Source of the DNA: JBFGCA01 sp041567315 | GTDB taxonomy: Bacteria; Acidobacteriota; Thermoanaerobaculia; Multivoradales; JAHEKO01 | Reading direction: 5' to 3' | NCBI GenBank assembly: GCA_041567315.1 | Contig: JBFGCA010000002.1 | Location: 36,463-100,462 of the forward strand | Length of the DNA: 64,000 bases | Part shown: positions 29,520 through 37,728 of the stretch, in pieces | Position numbering within the stretch: the first letter of the stretch is position 1 | Layout of the letters: each line of letters begins with the position of its first letter | Notes under the pieces: generated by a model | The model's input: only the letters and a program-made list of their open reading frames with translations | What the model was told of the DNA's origin: nothing | The model's database searches: none | Made by a program: the position numbers and the translations under genes

Positions 29520-29954
29520 ATGAAGCTCAAGCGCGGCACCGTCAGCGACGAGATCCCGACCGCCTCGATGGCGGACATCGCCTTCCTGCTGATCATCTAC
29601 TTCATGGTCACCACCACCTTCGCCGCCACCCGCGGCCTCGACTTCTCGCTGCCGCAGGAGGAGGACAGCCCGCTGGTCGACAAGGAAGAGTCGGTGCTCA
29701 TCGAGATCCAGCCGGGCGGCGTGCTGGTGGTCGACGGCAAGACGATGCAGCTCGACGGCATCCTCGACTACCTGGAGCCCAAGCTCGAGCGCAACCCGAT
29801 GAAGCCGGTGATCATCCGGCCGGCCGAGAACGCCGAGTACGGCTTCATGGTGGACGTCTTCGACGAGCTCCGGCAGTCGCCCGAGAAGAAGGGCTTCGAG
29901 ATCAAGAACGTCTCGATCCCGACCCAACGGGAAATCGACATGTTCTGGTACTAG
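29520..29954 (+). CDS. exbD: ExbD/TolR-family protein, copy 2
   Basis: A 144-residue second ExbD with D19 in its membrane helix (SMADIAFLLIIYFMV). The periplasmic domain differs from copy 1 and ends KNVSIPTQREIDMFWY. Two ExbD paralogues in one TonB operon are known from several phyla and may form heteromeric channels. It starts four bases after copy 1 and ends ten bases before tonB. Confidence 0.92.
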   Translation: MKLKRGTVSDEIPTASMADIAFLLIIYFMVTTTFAATRGLDFSLPQEEDSPLVDKEESVLIEIQPGGVLVVDGKTMQLDGILDYLEPKLERNPMKPVIIRPAENAEYGFMVDVFDELRQSPEKKGFEIKNVSIPTQREIDMFWY

Positions 29955-29964
29955 GACGGAACCG

Positions 29965-30678
29965 ATGGCGAAAAAGCAAGCACAGCCCAGGGCCGAGCGG
30001 ACCGACGCCGAGCTGGCGGTCGCCGCCGAGGAGACCTTCGCCCACGAGTACGAAGAGGATCAGCGCACGATGCGCTGGGCGATCATCGGCGCCATCATCT
30101 TCCACGCCATCCTCTTCATCATCAAGCTGCCGGAGATCATCGCCGAGGCGGCGGAGGCCAAGAAGCAGAAGGTCTACGTCGTCCAGCAGGTGCGCTTCAA
30201 GCCGCCGCCCCCCAAGCAGCAGCAGGAGATCCCCAAGCCGCGCTCCAAGAAGGTGCCGATCCCCGACCCGACGCCCGACGAGCCGGAGCCCATCCGGCTG
30301 CCCGACGACATCGAGCCCGAGATCGAGATCCCCGACACCGACCTGATCTTCGACATTCCGGACGCCCCACCGCCTCCCGAGCCGGAGGGCCCGATCCGGG
30401 TCGGCGGCGACGTCAAGCCGCCCGAGAAGATCGTCGCGCCCTCCCCGCAGTACACCGAGATCGCCCGCAAGGCGCGCATCCAGGGAGTGGTGATCGTCGA
30501 AGCGATCATCGACAAGCAGGGCAACGTCACCAACGTCAAGATCCTCAAGGGGCTGCCCATGGGCCTCGACCAGGCGGCGGCGGACGCGGTCAAGAAGTGG
30601 AAGTTCGAGCCGGCCACCCTCAACGGCAAGCCGGTGGCGGTGATCTACAACCTGACCGTGAACTTCCGGTTGCAGTAG
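29965..30678 (+). CDS. tonB: TonB-family energy transducer
   Basis: A 237-residue protein with a cytoplasmic N-terminus of about 35 residues (longer than in E. coli TonB), one membrane helix (about 35-52), a Pro/Glu-rich periplasmic spacer (about 70-150) and a C-terminal TonB domain (about 155-237). The C-terminal domain shows ARIQGVVIVEAIIDKQGNV and AVKKWKFEPATLNGKPV. It should connect the ExbB/ExbD channel to outer-membrane receptors, none of which are encoded nearby. ATG 29965 lies ten bases after exbD. Confidence 0.92.
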   Translation: MAKKQAQPRAERTDAELAVAAEETFAHEYEEDQRTMRWAIIGAIIFHAILFIIKLPEIIAEAAEAKKQKVYVVQQVRFKPPPPKQQQEIPKPRSKKVPIPDPTPDEPEPIRLPDDIEPEIEIPDTDLIFDIPDAPPPPEPEGPIRVGGDVKPPEKIVAPSPQYTEIARKARIQGVVIVEAIIDKQGNVTNVKILKGLPMGLDQAAADAVKKWKFEPATLNGKPVAVIYNLTVNFRLQ

Positions 30679-30810
30679 CGGGCCGTCAGGCCGGTGGCAC
30701 CGGCACCGATCTTGCTGATGGGTAGCAGGTGGCTAGCAGTCGTGGTCCTCAGGGTTCGTCACCAGCGGGTCCCCGGACCAGGAAGCCCTGAAGACCCCAA
30801 GGAGGCCGAG

Positions 30811-31995
30811 ATGATGCGTTCCCCCACCTTCCGGACCCTCACCATTCCGGTGCTGGCCCTGGCGCTCCTCGCCGGCGGTGCCGGAGTCGCCCTGGCCGGC
30901 TACGAGGAGGGCGTCGCCGCCTTCAAGGCCGGCAGGTACGACCAGGCGGCCCGCGAGTTCCAGGCCTTCGTCGACCAGCGCCCGGGCATCTTCGAGGGCT
31001 ACTACATGCTGGGCCAGAGCCTCACCCGGCTCAACCGGTCGCGCGAGGCCCTGAGCCACCTCCAGGAGGCGCTCAAGCTCAAGCCGGACCACGTCGGCGT
31101 GCAGCTCATCCTCGGCAAGACCTACCTCGACGTCGGCCGCTACAGCGACGCCGCCGGCCTGCTCGGCAAGATCAACGCCGGCTCGCTCCCCAAGGCGCAG
31201 CAGGGCGCCCTCTACCAGATGCTGGCCATGGCGCTCGAAAAGGGCGGCGATGAGGAGGGCGCGGCCGCCCAGCTCGGCCAGGCCGCCCGCGTCAACCCCG
31301 AGGACGCCGAGATCCAGTTCCAGTACGGCATTCTGGCCCTCAAGATCGGCGACACCGATCGCGCGATCGCGGCCCTCGCCAAGGCCACCCAGCTCGATTC
31401 CAAGGACGCCGCCAAGCAGCGCGCCTACGCGCAGGCGCTGGTCCGCAAGGGGCGCACCACCACCGGCACGGCGAAGATCGCCACCTACGAGAAGGCGGTG
31501 GTGGCCGGCAAGGTGGTGGCGGCGGGCAACCCCTCGTACGACGACCTGATGCTGCTGGCCGGCGCCCAGCTCGGCGCCAAGCAGTACGACGGCGCCCTCT
31601 CCACCCTCCAGCGGGCGGCCTCCAAGAACGCCGGCGACTGGCTGCCCCAGTTCTATCTCGGGCAGGCCTACACCCAGAAGGGTCAGTTCGCCTCCGCCGA
31701 GAGCTCTCTGCGCCAGGCCCTGGACAAGGCCTCTTCCAGCAGCGACAAGATGAAGATCTGGCAGAACCTGGGGCTGGTCTACGAGAAGCAGAAGAAGTAC
31801 GACGACTCGATCGCCGCCTACCGTCAGGCCAACGACAGCGCCTCGGTGCAGCGGGTCCAGGAGAACAAGGACACCGCCGAGTACAACAAGGCGGTCGAGG
31901 CCGAGGCGGCCGAGATCAAGCGCCTGCAGGAAGAGCAGGAGCGGATCAAGGAAGAGCTGCAGGCCCTGCCCGGCGGGCCGCCGCCCGGCTTCTAG
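30811..31995 (+). CDS. Exported TPR-repeat protein
   Basis: A 394-residue protein with a signal peptide (about 1-31, ending VALA) followed by at least eight tetratricopeptide-like helices (for example AGRYDQAAREFQAFVDQRPG and SREALSHLQEALKLKPDH). The C-terminus is a Glu/Lys coiled coil. AAGGAGG lies five bases before ATG 30811. It follows tonB after 132 bases and probably belongs to the same unit. Its role in TonB-dependent uptake or envelope assembly is only inferred from position. Its stop codon overlaps the ftsX stop on the other strand. Confidence 0.85.
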   Translation: MMRSPTFRTLTIPVLALALLAGGAGVALAGYEEGVAAFKAGRYDQAAREFQAFVDQRPGIFEGYYMLGQSLTRLNRSREALSHLQEALKLKPDHVGVQLILGKTYLDVGRYSDAAGLLGKINAGSLPKAQQGALYQMLAMALEKGGDEEGAAAQLGQAARVNPEDAEIQFQYGILALKIGDTDRAIAALAKATQLDSKDAAKQRAYAQALVRKGRTTTGTAKIATYEKAVVAGKVVAAGNPSYDDLMLLAGAQLGAKQYDGALSTLQRAASKNAGDWLPQFYLGQAYTQKGQFASAESSLRQALDKASSSSDKMKIWQNLGLVYEKQKKYDDSIAAYRQANDSASVQRVQENKDTAEYNKAVEAEAAEIKRLQEEQERIKEELQALPGGPPPGF

Positions 31996-32891
31996 CGCTC
32001 GCGCCGCAGCGAGACCACCGCTCCCAGCAGACCGGCGCTGCCGCCCAGGGCCAGCAGCGCCAGCAGTTGCTGCCACGACAGGAAGCGGCCGACCAGCACG
32101 GCCCCGAAGAGGCTGGTGGACCCGGGGGCGCTGAGCGCGGCGAAGCCGACCCACAGACCAAGCAGGGCCAGCGCGCCGCCGGCCAGGCCCTGCAGCAGAC
32201 CCTCCAGATAGAACGGGCCGCGCACGTAGAGCTCGGTGGCGCCCACCATCCGCATCACGGCGATCTCCTCGCGGTAGAGGTAGGCGGTCAGGCGGACGAC
32301 GCTGGCGATGGTGAAGACCGCCGCTCCGAGCAGCGCCAGCCCGACCATCAGACCGATCCCCTTGAGCAGACCCACCAGGGTCTCGAGCTGCTGGAGCCAG
32401 TCGCGGTCGTCGTCGACCATCGTCACTCCCGGCTGCCGGCGCAGCTCGGCCAGCCACGAGGCCAGGCGCTCGTCCGCCACCCGCTCGGGCTGGAAGGCGA
32501 TCTCGAGCGACGGCGGCAGCGGCTCCTCGCGCCAGCCCTCGACCAGCTCGGCGACGCTGGGGAAGATCTCCCGAAAGCGCTCCCGGGCCCGCGCCGCGCT
32601 CACCTCCTCGACCTGCTCGACCCAGGGCTTCGAGCGCAGCCCCCGGCCCAGCGCCTGGCGCTCGGCGGCGCTCTGCGCGGGATCGAGATAGACCACGATC
32701 CGGGCCTCGCCTCGCCACTCGGCCACCACCCGCGACAGGTTCTCGATGAGCAGCAGGAAGGTCCCGCCGATAAAGACGCTGGCGGCGATGGTGACCACCG
32801 CCAGCAGGCTGACCCGCCAGCTGCGCCCCAGGCTGACCGCCGCCTCGCGCAGAAAGTAGGCGACGACCCGGAAGACCGCCAGCCGTCTCAC
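31992..32891 (-). CDS. ftsX: Cell division ABC transporter permease FtsX
   Basis: A 299-residue protein with the FtsX topology: one N-terminal helix (about 25-48), a large periplasmic domain (about 50-170, with DRDWLQQLE near its end), then three helices in the C-terminal half. FtsEX couples ATP hydrolysis to peptidoglycan hydrolase activation at the septum. The start is GTG 32891, whose GTGA overlaps the ftsE stop. The stop codon shares bases with the stop of the converging TPR gene. Confidence 0.93.
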   Translation of the reverse strand: MRRLAVFRVVAYFLREAAVSLGRSWRVSLLAVVTIAASVFIGGTFLLLIENLSRVVAEWRGEARIVVYLDPAQSAAERQALGRGLRSKPWVEQVEEVSAARARERFREIFPSVAELVEGWREEPLPPSLEIAFQPERVADERLASWLAELRRQPGVTMVDDDRDWLQQLETLVGLLKGIGLMVGLALLGAAVFTIASVVRLTAYLYREEIAVMRMVGATELYVRGPFYLEGLLQGLAGGALALLGLWVGFAALSAPGSTSLFGAVLVGRFLSWQQLLALLALGGSAGLLGAVVSLRRER

Positions 32892-33616
32892 CGCGGCGCC
32901 GTCGCCGGGACCGGAGCCGGCTCGCGCTCGTCCGCCGGCGCCCGTTGTCCCGGCTTCAGCCAGCGGTCGTCGACCAGCCGCCCGCGGTCGAGCATCAGCA
33001 CCCTGCCGCCCACGGTCCGCAGCAGCTCGGGCTCGTGGGTGGCGACCAGCACGGTGGTGCCCTTGCGGTGGATCTCCACGAACAACCGCAGGATCTCCCA
33101 CGAGAGCTGCGGGTCCAGGTTGCCGGTGGGCTCGTCGGCGATCAGGATCTCGGGGTCGCCGATCAGCGCCCGGGCGATCGCCACCCGCTGCTGCTCACCG
33201 CCCGAGAGCTCGCCCGGGAAGGCGCTCATCCGGTGCGCCAGCTCGACCCGGCGGAGCGTCCGGTAGGCCATCTCCTTCTGCTCGCGCAGCGGCATGCCGA
33301 GGATCCGCGGCAGGTAGCCGACGTTCTCGAACACGGTCTTGCGCGGGATCAGCCGGAAGTTCTGGAAGACGACGCCGATCGAGCGTCTCAGATAGGGGAT
33401 CTTCTTGGCCGGCAGCGACGCGACGTTGCGCCCGTTGACCAGGATCTGCCCGCTGGTCGGCGTCAGCTCGCGGTAGATGAGCTTCAACAGGGTCGACTTG
33501 CCGGCCCCGCTCGGCCCGGTCAGAAACGCGAACTCCCCCGGCGCCAGCTCGAAGCTCACGTCCTCGAGCGCAGTCCGCCCCGGAAACCGCTTGCTGACCC
33601 GCAGAAAGTGGATCAC
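32888..33616 (-). CDS. ftsE: Cell division ATP-binding protein FtsE
   Basis: A 242-residue ABC ATPase that pairs with FtsX. It has the Walker A motif GPSGAGKS (34-41), the Q loop VFQNFRLI, the signature LSGGEQQR and Walker B ILIADEPTGNLD. GTG 33616 is chosen because it gives the family start MIHFLRVSKRF and because a TAAAAT box at 33664-33669 would put the transcription start downstream of the in-frame TTG 33664. The C-terminus is about 20 residues longer than in E. coli and rich in Pro/Ala. Confidence 0.93.
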   Translation of the reverse strand: MIHFLRVSKRFPGRTALEDVSFELAPGEFAFLTGPSGAGKSTLLKLIYRELTPTSGQILVNGRNVASLPAKKIPYLRRSIGVVFQNFRLIPRKTVFENVGYLPRILGMPLREQKEMAYRTLRRVELAHRMSAFPGELSGGEQQRVAIARALIGDPEILIADEPTGNLDPQLSWEILRLFVEIHRKGTTVLVATHEPELLRTVGGRVLMLDRGRLVDDRWLKPGQRAPADEREPAPVPATAPR

Positions 33617-33663
33617 GCGGTGGCGGGCCTTGGTAGCTGGAAGCACTGTGGCATGAATGGGCA

Positions 33664-33669
33664 ATTTTA
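33664..33669 (-). promoter_or_regulatory. Candidate -10 box for ftsEX
   Basis: On the minus strand this reads TAAAAT, five of six matches to the -10 consensus. The predicted start of transcription is about 40 bases before GTG 33616. No -35 match is obvious. Confidence 0.45.
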
Positions 33670-34337
33670 GACCAAGGAGTGGTGCCCTCTCGAGCAGGCC
33701 TTGGGCGGTGGGTCAGCTTCAACGGGCGGGGCGAGAGCCGGCCGGGGCGGGGCATGCCAGGGGACGCGGCCGGCCTGACAGACTTCAGAGGGGAGGCCGG
33801 CCGCTCCTCACCGCTGCGCGCTGCCCGGTCCGTAGACTTCGAGGATTGTCGCAAGCGCTTGCGGCGAGGCCCCTGTCGAGCCCCACCCCGGCCGGCTCCT
33901 GCGCGGTCCGTGAGGGCTGACCCACCGCGCGGACCGCTGTGCGTCGAGCTGACCATCGTCAAGAGCAGCTAAGCGCCAAAAGCCTTGGTGGCGACCACGC
34001 GGGCCCGCGCGGAGGTGTTGGTGGTGGAACAAGTGGGGCGACGCCCGGTCTGAGGAGACAGCCCACCCTCTCTACCTGATTCTGGGCTTCGGCGCTGAAC
34101 TGCGCCTCGAGTAGTGCCTCGCCGTCTTGAGAACTTCAAGCCGTTGCGTCGCTCTACCGAGCTCTGGACCACGCCGACGTCATCCGCCCGAGTTCGGATC
34201 TCGCCACGTCGAGGCAGAGGAAATTTCCGTTTCTCTCTACCCGGCTCTAGTCTCCACCAACGCTGCGAAGATCGAGACGGAAGCCTAGCCACGCCGACAG
34301 TCCGAAGCTCAGGCTCTAACCTGCTGCTCGACCGCCT
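33670..34337. other. Gene-free region with lower G+C
   Basis: This gap between divergent ftsE and pgeF has no open frame with a ribosome site or recognisable protein. From about 33960 to 34340 the G+C content falls well below that of the flanks. Fragments resemble the antisense of a tRNA D-arm (around 34150-34165), and CTCCACCA (34252-34259) resembles a tRNA or tmRNA 3' end, but no cloverleaf or tmRNA fold can be built. It may be decayed sequence or an unrecognised RNA. Confidence 0.5.
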
Positions 34338-34349
34338 TAGAATCCCGAC

Positions 34350-35045
34350 ATGCCGTCAGACAAGACCAACTGCCCCCGGCAGGTCAACGGGTGGTGGGTC
34401 TGGAGCGCGGGCGACGGGGCGGTGGAGGTCTCGTTCGTGGGGCGCGGGCCGAGCGGGGGGCGGCGCGACGCGCTGGGAGCCGTGGCGGATGGCGAGCTGG
34501 GGCTCGCCTGGCTGCGGCAGGTGCACTCGGCGCGGGTGGTGAGCGCGGAGAGCGGGGCGTGCGGCGAGGGGGACGCGCTGGTGACGCGGCAGGCGGGACT
34601 GGCTCTGAGCGTCGCGACGGCCGACTGCGTGCCGGTGGTGGTGGCGGGCGGCGATCGGGTGGCGGCGGTCCATGCGGGATGGCGCGGCATCGCCGAGGGC
34701 GTCGTGGCGGCGGCGCTCCACCGGCTGGGTGGCGATCCGGGGACGCTCACGGCATGGATCGGGCCGGCGATCGGCCCTTGCTGCTACGAGGTCGGCGGCG
34801 ACGTCGCCGAGCGGGTCGCCGGCGCCAGTCATGCGGCAGTGGTCAAAGCCCGGGCCACCGGCCGCCCTCACCTGGATCTGCCGGCGGCGGCGACCCACCA
34901 GCTCGCTGCGGGCGGGATCGAGCGGGTGCAGCACATCGAGGCCTGCACCCGCTGCTCCACCGGAGAGCTGTGGAGCTATCGCCGCGAGGGCCGGGGTGCA
35001 GGACGGAACTACACCTTCGCGTGGCTGCGGCCGGGCACGACCTGA
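34350..35045 (+). CDS. pgeF: Peptidoglycan editing factor / laccase-domain protein PgeF
   Basis: A 231-residue YfiH/PgeF family protein with the conserved zinc or copper ligands H59 (RQVHSARVV), C93 (TADCVPV) and H108 (AVHAGWRG), plus IGPAIGPCCYEVG. In E. coli PgeF removes mis-incorporated serine from peptidoglycan precursors; other members act as purine nucleoside enzymes. The start is ATG 34350. A TAGAAT hexamer at 34338-34343 ends six bases before it and no ribosome site fits between them, so the transcript may be leaderless. Confidence 0.93.
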   Translation: MPSDKTNCPRQVNGWWVWSAGDGAVEVSFVGRGPSGGRRDALGAVADGELGLAWLRQVHSARVVSAESGACGEGDALVTRQAGLALSVATADCVPVVVAGGDRVAAVHAGWRGIAEGVVAAALHRLGGDPGTLTAWIGPAIGPCCYEVGGDVAERVAGASHAAVVKARATGRPHLDLPAAATHQLAAGGIERVQHIEACTRCSTGELWSYRREGRGAGRNYTFAWLRPGTT

Positions 35046-35072
35046 CCGCGTCGTGGCGTGCCGAGCCCGCGC

Positions 35073-35357
35073 TCAGCGGCCGCGGCGGCGGCGCATGCGG
35101 CGGGTGGGGTCGATGCCGATCGAGCGCAGGAAGGAGAGGTCGCGGCCGTTGATGCGGAACACCGGGTCGGCGCCGCGGGGGGTGAGCTCGAAGGCCTCCG
35201 GGGTCTCGTCCTCACGCTTGCGGTCGACGACGAGATAGACCGACCAGCCCTCTTCACGGATGCGGTGCATCGAGCGCGTCACGTCGGAAGACTCCGACAG
35301 CGCCCGCGACAGGGCGCCGCGGAGATCGCGCAACACCTGTCGGAGTTTGGCGTCCAG
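35073..35357 (-). CDS. Small protein of unknown function with a non-AUG start
   Basis: A 94-residue basic protein without a signal. It has a helical N-terminal part (about 1-35, ALSRALSESSDVTRSM), then a beta-rich segment (GWSVYLVVDRK) and FRINGRDLSFLRSIGIDP, and ends in an Arg-rich tail. No family is recognised. A near-consensus promoter (35392-35420) starts transcription near 35385. Between that point and the body of the gene there is no ATG, GTG or TTG in frame. A strong AGGAGG lies six bases before CTG 35357 and three before ATT 35360, so a CUG (or AUU) start is likely. It lies downstream of pgeF, converging with it. Confidence 0.65.
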   Translation of the reverse strand: MDAKLRQVLRDLRGALSRALSESSDVTRSMHRIREEGWSVYLVVDRKREDETPEAFELTPRGADPVFRINGRDLSFLRSIGIDPTRRMRRRRGR

Positions 35358-35391
35358 AATCGTCCTCCTCGGCGCGAAGCGACAGGGGGGA

Positions 35392-35420
35392 ATTATCGTC
35401 GGCCCGTCGAGGGCTGTCAA
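35392..35420 (-). promoter_or_regulatory. Near-consensus sigma-70 promoter
   Basis: On the minus strand TTGACA (35415-35420, perfect), a 17-base spacer, then GATAAT (35392-35397, five of six). It is the best sigma-70 match seen in the window and points at the small gene at 35073-35357. Confidence 0.8.
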
Positions 35421-35446
35421 ACAACCCACATGGTAGCTTGACCGCC

Positions 35447-36433
35447 GTGAGTGCCGCGATCCGGACGGCCGGCGAGGAGCCATTGCCGCCTCGTCTCGCC
35501 GCCTGGCTCGCGGCCCGCGAGCGGCGATTCACCGCCGCAGAACGACTGGCCGGCGACGTCTCGCCGCGCCGCTACTGGCGGCTCGAGCTGGCGGCTGGCG
35601 GCAGCGCCATCGCCTCCTGGTATCCGCCCGCCGTCCGCGACGCCTGCCGCCGCTTCCGACTCGCCGGCCGTCTGCTCGACGGGGCCGGCGTGCCGGTGCC
35701 GGCGATCCTCGCCGCCGACTGCCGTGCCGGCTTCATGCTGCTCGAGGACGCCGGCCACCGCACGCTCTTCGAGCTCGGCGGCGGCTGGCGGCGGCTGACC
35801 CCCTATCTCGAGCAGGCGGTCGAGCTCGCCGACCGCATCGGGCGGCTCGACCCGGGGGGGGTGGCGCGGCTCAACCCGCCGCTCGACCGGGCGCTGCTCG
35901 GGAGCGAGCTGGACCGCACCTGGGAGGCCTTTCTCGAGCCCCACGGCCTGACCGGCGAGCCGGCGGTGGCGCGGGACCTCCGCGCCGGCCTCGAGGAGTG
36001 CTGCCGCCATCTGGGCGAGGGCCCGCTGGTGCCCTGTCACCGCGACTTCATGGCCCGCAACATGGTGCCCCGCGGCCCGGCCCCGGGGCTCTGCGTCCTC
36101 GATCATCAGGACCTGCGTCTGGGACCGCGGTTCTACGATCTGGCCTCGCTCCTCAACGACAGCCTGTTCCCACCCGCGCCGGTGCTCGAGCCGCTGCTGG
36201 CAACGCGCCTCGCCACGCGCGACGACCGGCTCCAGTACCACCGCGCCGCCGCCCAGCGGACGCTCAAGGCCATCGGCACCTTCGAGAGCTTCGCCCGCCG
36301 CGGCTGGCCCCGGCACCGGCCCCTGATCGCGCCCACCCTGGAGCGCGCCCTGCACCATCTCGGGCGGCTCCCCGAGACCCGCTCCGTGGCCCGACGGCTC
36401 GGCCCGGCGTGGCGGCGAGCGTCGGTCTGCTAG
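35447..36433 (+). CDS. APH-fold kinase, AmgK-like
   Basis: A 328-residue protein with the aminoglycoside-phosphotransferase kinase fold. The catalytic loop is C-H-R-D-F-M-A-R-N (HxDxxxxN, about residues 200-208), followed by the metal-binding segment VLDHQDLRLGPRFYDLASLLND. The last segment is typical of the AmgK-type anomeric sugar kinases that phosphorylate N-acetylmuramate or N-acetylglucosamine during peptidoglycan recycling. The partner nucleotidyltransferase MurU is not adjacent. The start is uncertain: GTG 35447 is used, TTG 35438 is possible, and neither has a good ribosome site. It is divergent from the small gene at 35073-35357. Confidence 0.78.
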   Translation: MSAAIRTAGEEPLPPRLAAWLAARERRFTAAERLAGDVSPRRYWRLELAAGGSAIASWYPPAVRDACRRFRLAGRLLDGAGVPVPAILAADCRAGFMLLEDAGHRTLFELGGGWRRLTPYLEQAVELADRIGRLDPGGVARLNPPLDRALLGSELDRTWEAFLEPHGLTGEPAVARDLRAGLEECCRHLGEGPLVPCHRDFMARNMVPRGPAPGLCVLDHQDLRLGPRFYDLASLLNDSLFPPAPVLEPLLATRLATRDDRLQYHRAAAQRTLKAIGTFESFARRGWPRHRPLIAPTLERALHHLGRLPETRSVARRLGPAWRRASVC

Positions 36434-36502
36434 GATGGAGGTCCGGTCGCAAGGCGGCCGGCAGGACGCCCGTCGGCGAACGCGTCCGGAAAGAGGTGGC
36501 CG

Positions 36503-36679
36503 ATGCCAAGTATGCAAGAGCTGCTCGTCATCCTGCTCATCGTCCTGGTGATCTTCGGCGCTTCCAAGCTCCCCCAGCTCGGCCGCGGACTGGGTGAAGG
36601 CATCCGCAACTTCCGCCGGGGCCTCAAGAGCGACGACGAGGACGGACCCGAGAAGGTGGAGGCCTCCTCCAAGCAGTAG
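36503..36679 (+). CDS. tatA: Twin-arginine translocase subunit TatA
   Basis: A 58-residue TatA/Hcf106 protein. It has a short N-terminus, one membrane helix (ELLVILLIVLVIFG), the hinge SKLPQLGRGLGEGIRNFRRGLK (about residues 21-42) with its amphipathic helix, and a charged tail. It should form the translocation pore of the Tat pathway with TatC, which is not in the window. ATG 36503 follows a purine-rich AGAGG; ATG 36512 is an alternative. A TGCTAGGAT extended -10 element at 36426-36434 may serve as promoter. Confidence 0.92.
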   Translation: MPSMQELLVILLIVLVIFGASKLPQLGRGLGEGIRNFRRGLKSDDEDGPEKVEASSKQ

Positions 36680-36701
36680 CCTCCCTCCGCCGGGCGGCGG
36701 A

Positions 36702-37436
36702 TCAGAAGATCCAGGCGCTGACTTCGGTCGAGTGCCAGACCGCCTGCTGGTGGACCACGTAGCGGTCCAGCACGCGATCCAGATAGCGCCGCGTCTCGCG
36801 GAAGGGCGGCACCCCGCCGTAGCGCAGCACGTTGCCCGGCCCGGCGTTGTAGGCCGCCAGCGCCAGCGCCACGTCGCCGTCGAACAGCTCCAGCAGGTCG
36901 GCCAGGTAGCGGGCCCCCAGATCGACGTTGACCGCCGGATCCAGGGCCGCGTCGCCGCGGTTGTAGTGCTCCGCGGTCTCGGGCATCACCTGCATCAGAC
37001 CGAGAGCGCCCTGCGCGGAGACCGCCAGTGGATCGAAGCCCGATTCGGCCTCCATCATCGCCGCCAGCAGCAGCTCGTCGACCTGATGCCGCTGGGCGGC
37101 CTGCAGGATCAGCCCGCCGTAAGGTAGGCCGCTCACCCGCTTGCTGCGCGCCGTCTCGTCACCGAGCCGCCGGAACATCTCGAAGCTGCGAGCACGGCGG
37201 CGCACCGCCTCGGCCACGTTGGGCTGGTCGACCATCAGCAGCCCCTGGGTGAGCGGCGCCCCGCGCACCCAGGTCGCCAACTCCTCGAGCAGGTAGACCT
37301 CCTCGGGCTCGAGGGCCGGGGTCTCCAGCTCGGCGAGCGACGCCGAGCCACCCGTCGGCACGGCCGACGGCAGCAGCAGCAGCAGCAGCGTGGCCGGCGC
37401 AGCGAGGGCGGCACGGCAGGCGAGCAGCCGCCTCAT
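36702..37436 (-). CDS. Lytic transglycosylase, SLT family
   Basis: A 244-residue exported protein with a signal peptide (about 1-32) and a C-terminal SLT lysozyme-like domain (about 108-230). The catalytic glutamate is E131 in MMEAESGFDPLAVS, followed by GALGLMQVMPETA and the LAAYNAGPGNVLRYGG block typical of family 1 lytic transglycosylases. It cleaves peptidoglycan to 1,6-anhydro products. ATG 37436 starts directly before the signal. The 5' leader of about 170 bases is unusually structured. Confidence 0.92.
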   Translation of the reverse strand: MRRLLACRAALAAPATLLLLLLPSAVPTGGSASLAELETPALEPEEVYLLEELATWVRGAPLTQGLLMVDQPNVAEAVRRRARSFEMFRRLGDETARSKRVSGLPYGGLILQAAQRHQVDELLLAAMMEAESGFDPLAVSAQGALGLMQVMPETAEHYNRGDAALDPAVNVDLGARYLADLLELFDGDVALALAAYNAGPGNVLRYGGVPPFRETRRYLDRVLDRYVVHQQAVWHSTEVSAWIF

Positions 37437-37526
37437 CGGGGCGCACCTCGGCCGGCAGCACGGCAACCGGATGTGCTCCGCCTGTACGGGTTCCTACTCG
37501 GCATGACGGGTGGTGATTTAGGAGAG

Positions 37527-37624
37527 ATGCCGTTGCCCGAGGACATCGGGCAACCGAGGCATGGACCGACCGCCGGACAGGCGGGGGAGGCCGACAGGCC
37601 TCGCCTCAACCGCGGAGTATAGCA
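37527..37624 (-). promoter_or_regulatory. Extended -10 promoter and triple-hairpin leader
   Basis: On the minus strand TGCTATACT (37616-37624) is an extended -10 element. Three hairpins follow: 37587-37602 (six-base stem, loop GACA on the plus strand), 37570-37584 (five-base stem, loop GGACA) and 37527-37562 (14 base pairs with one three-base bulge, loop GGACA). They would form in the leader of the lytic transglycosylase mRNA. An RNA read from the plus strand is also possible. Confidence 0.5.
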
Positions 37625-37728
37625 GAATCGGAGCCGAAAATCCCCTCCCGGGGCCAACCGCGCAACGGAGGTCGGTTGGCCGGCGGCCGCCGGGGGCCGA
37701 GACGGCCCTACCCCCGCCGCCGGACGGC

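Noticed and set aside
33679..33972. A 97-codon plus-strand open frame in the ftsE-pgeF gap
   Set aside because: No ribosome site, Arg/Pro/Gly composition typical of chance frames, no recognisable motif.
34140..34260. A tRNA or tmRNA gene
   Set aside because: A D-arm-like antisense fragment and a CTCCACCA are present, but no acceptor, anticodon and T arms can be folded together.
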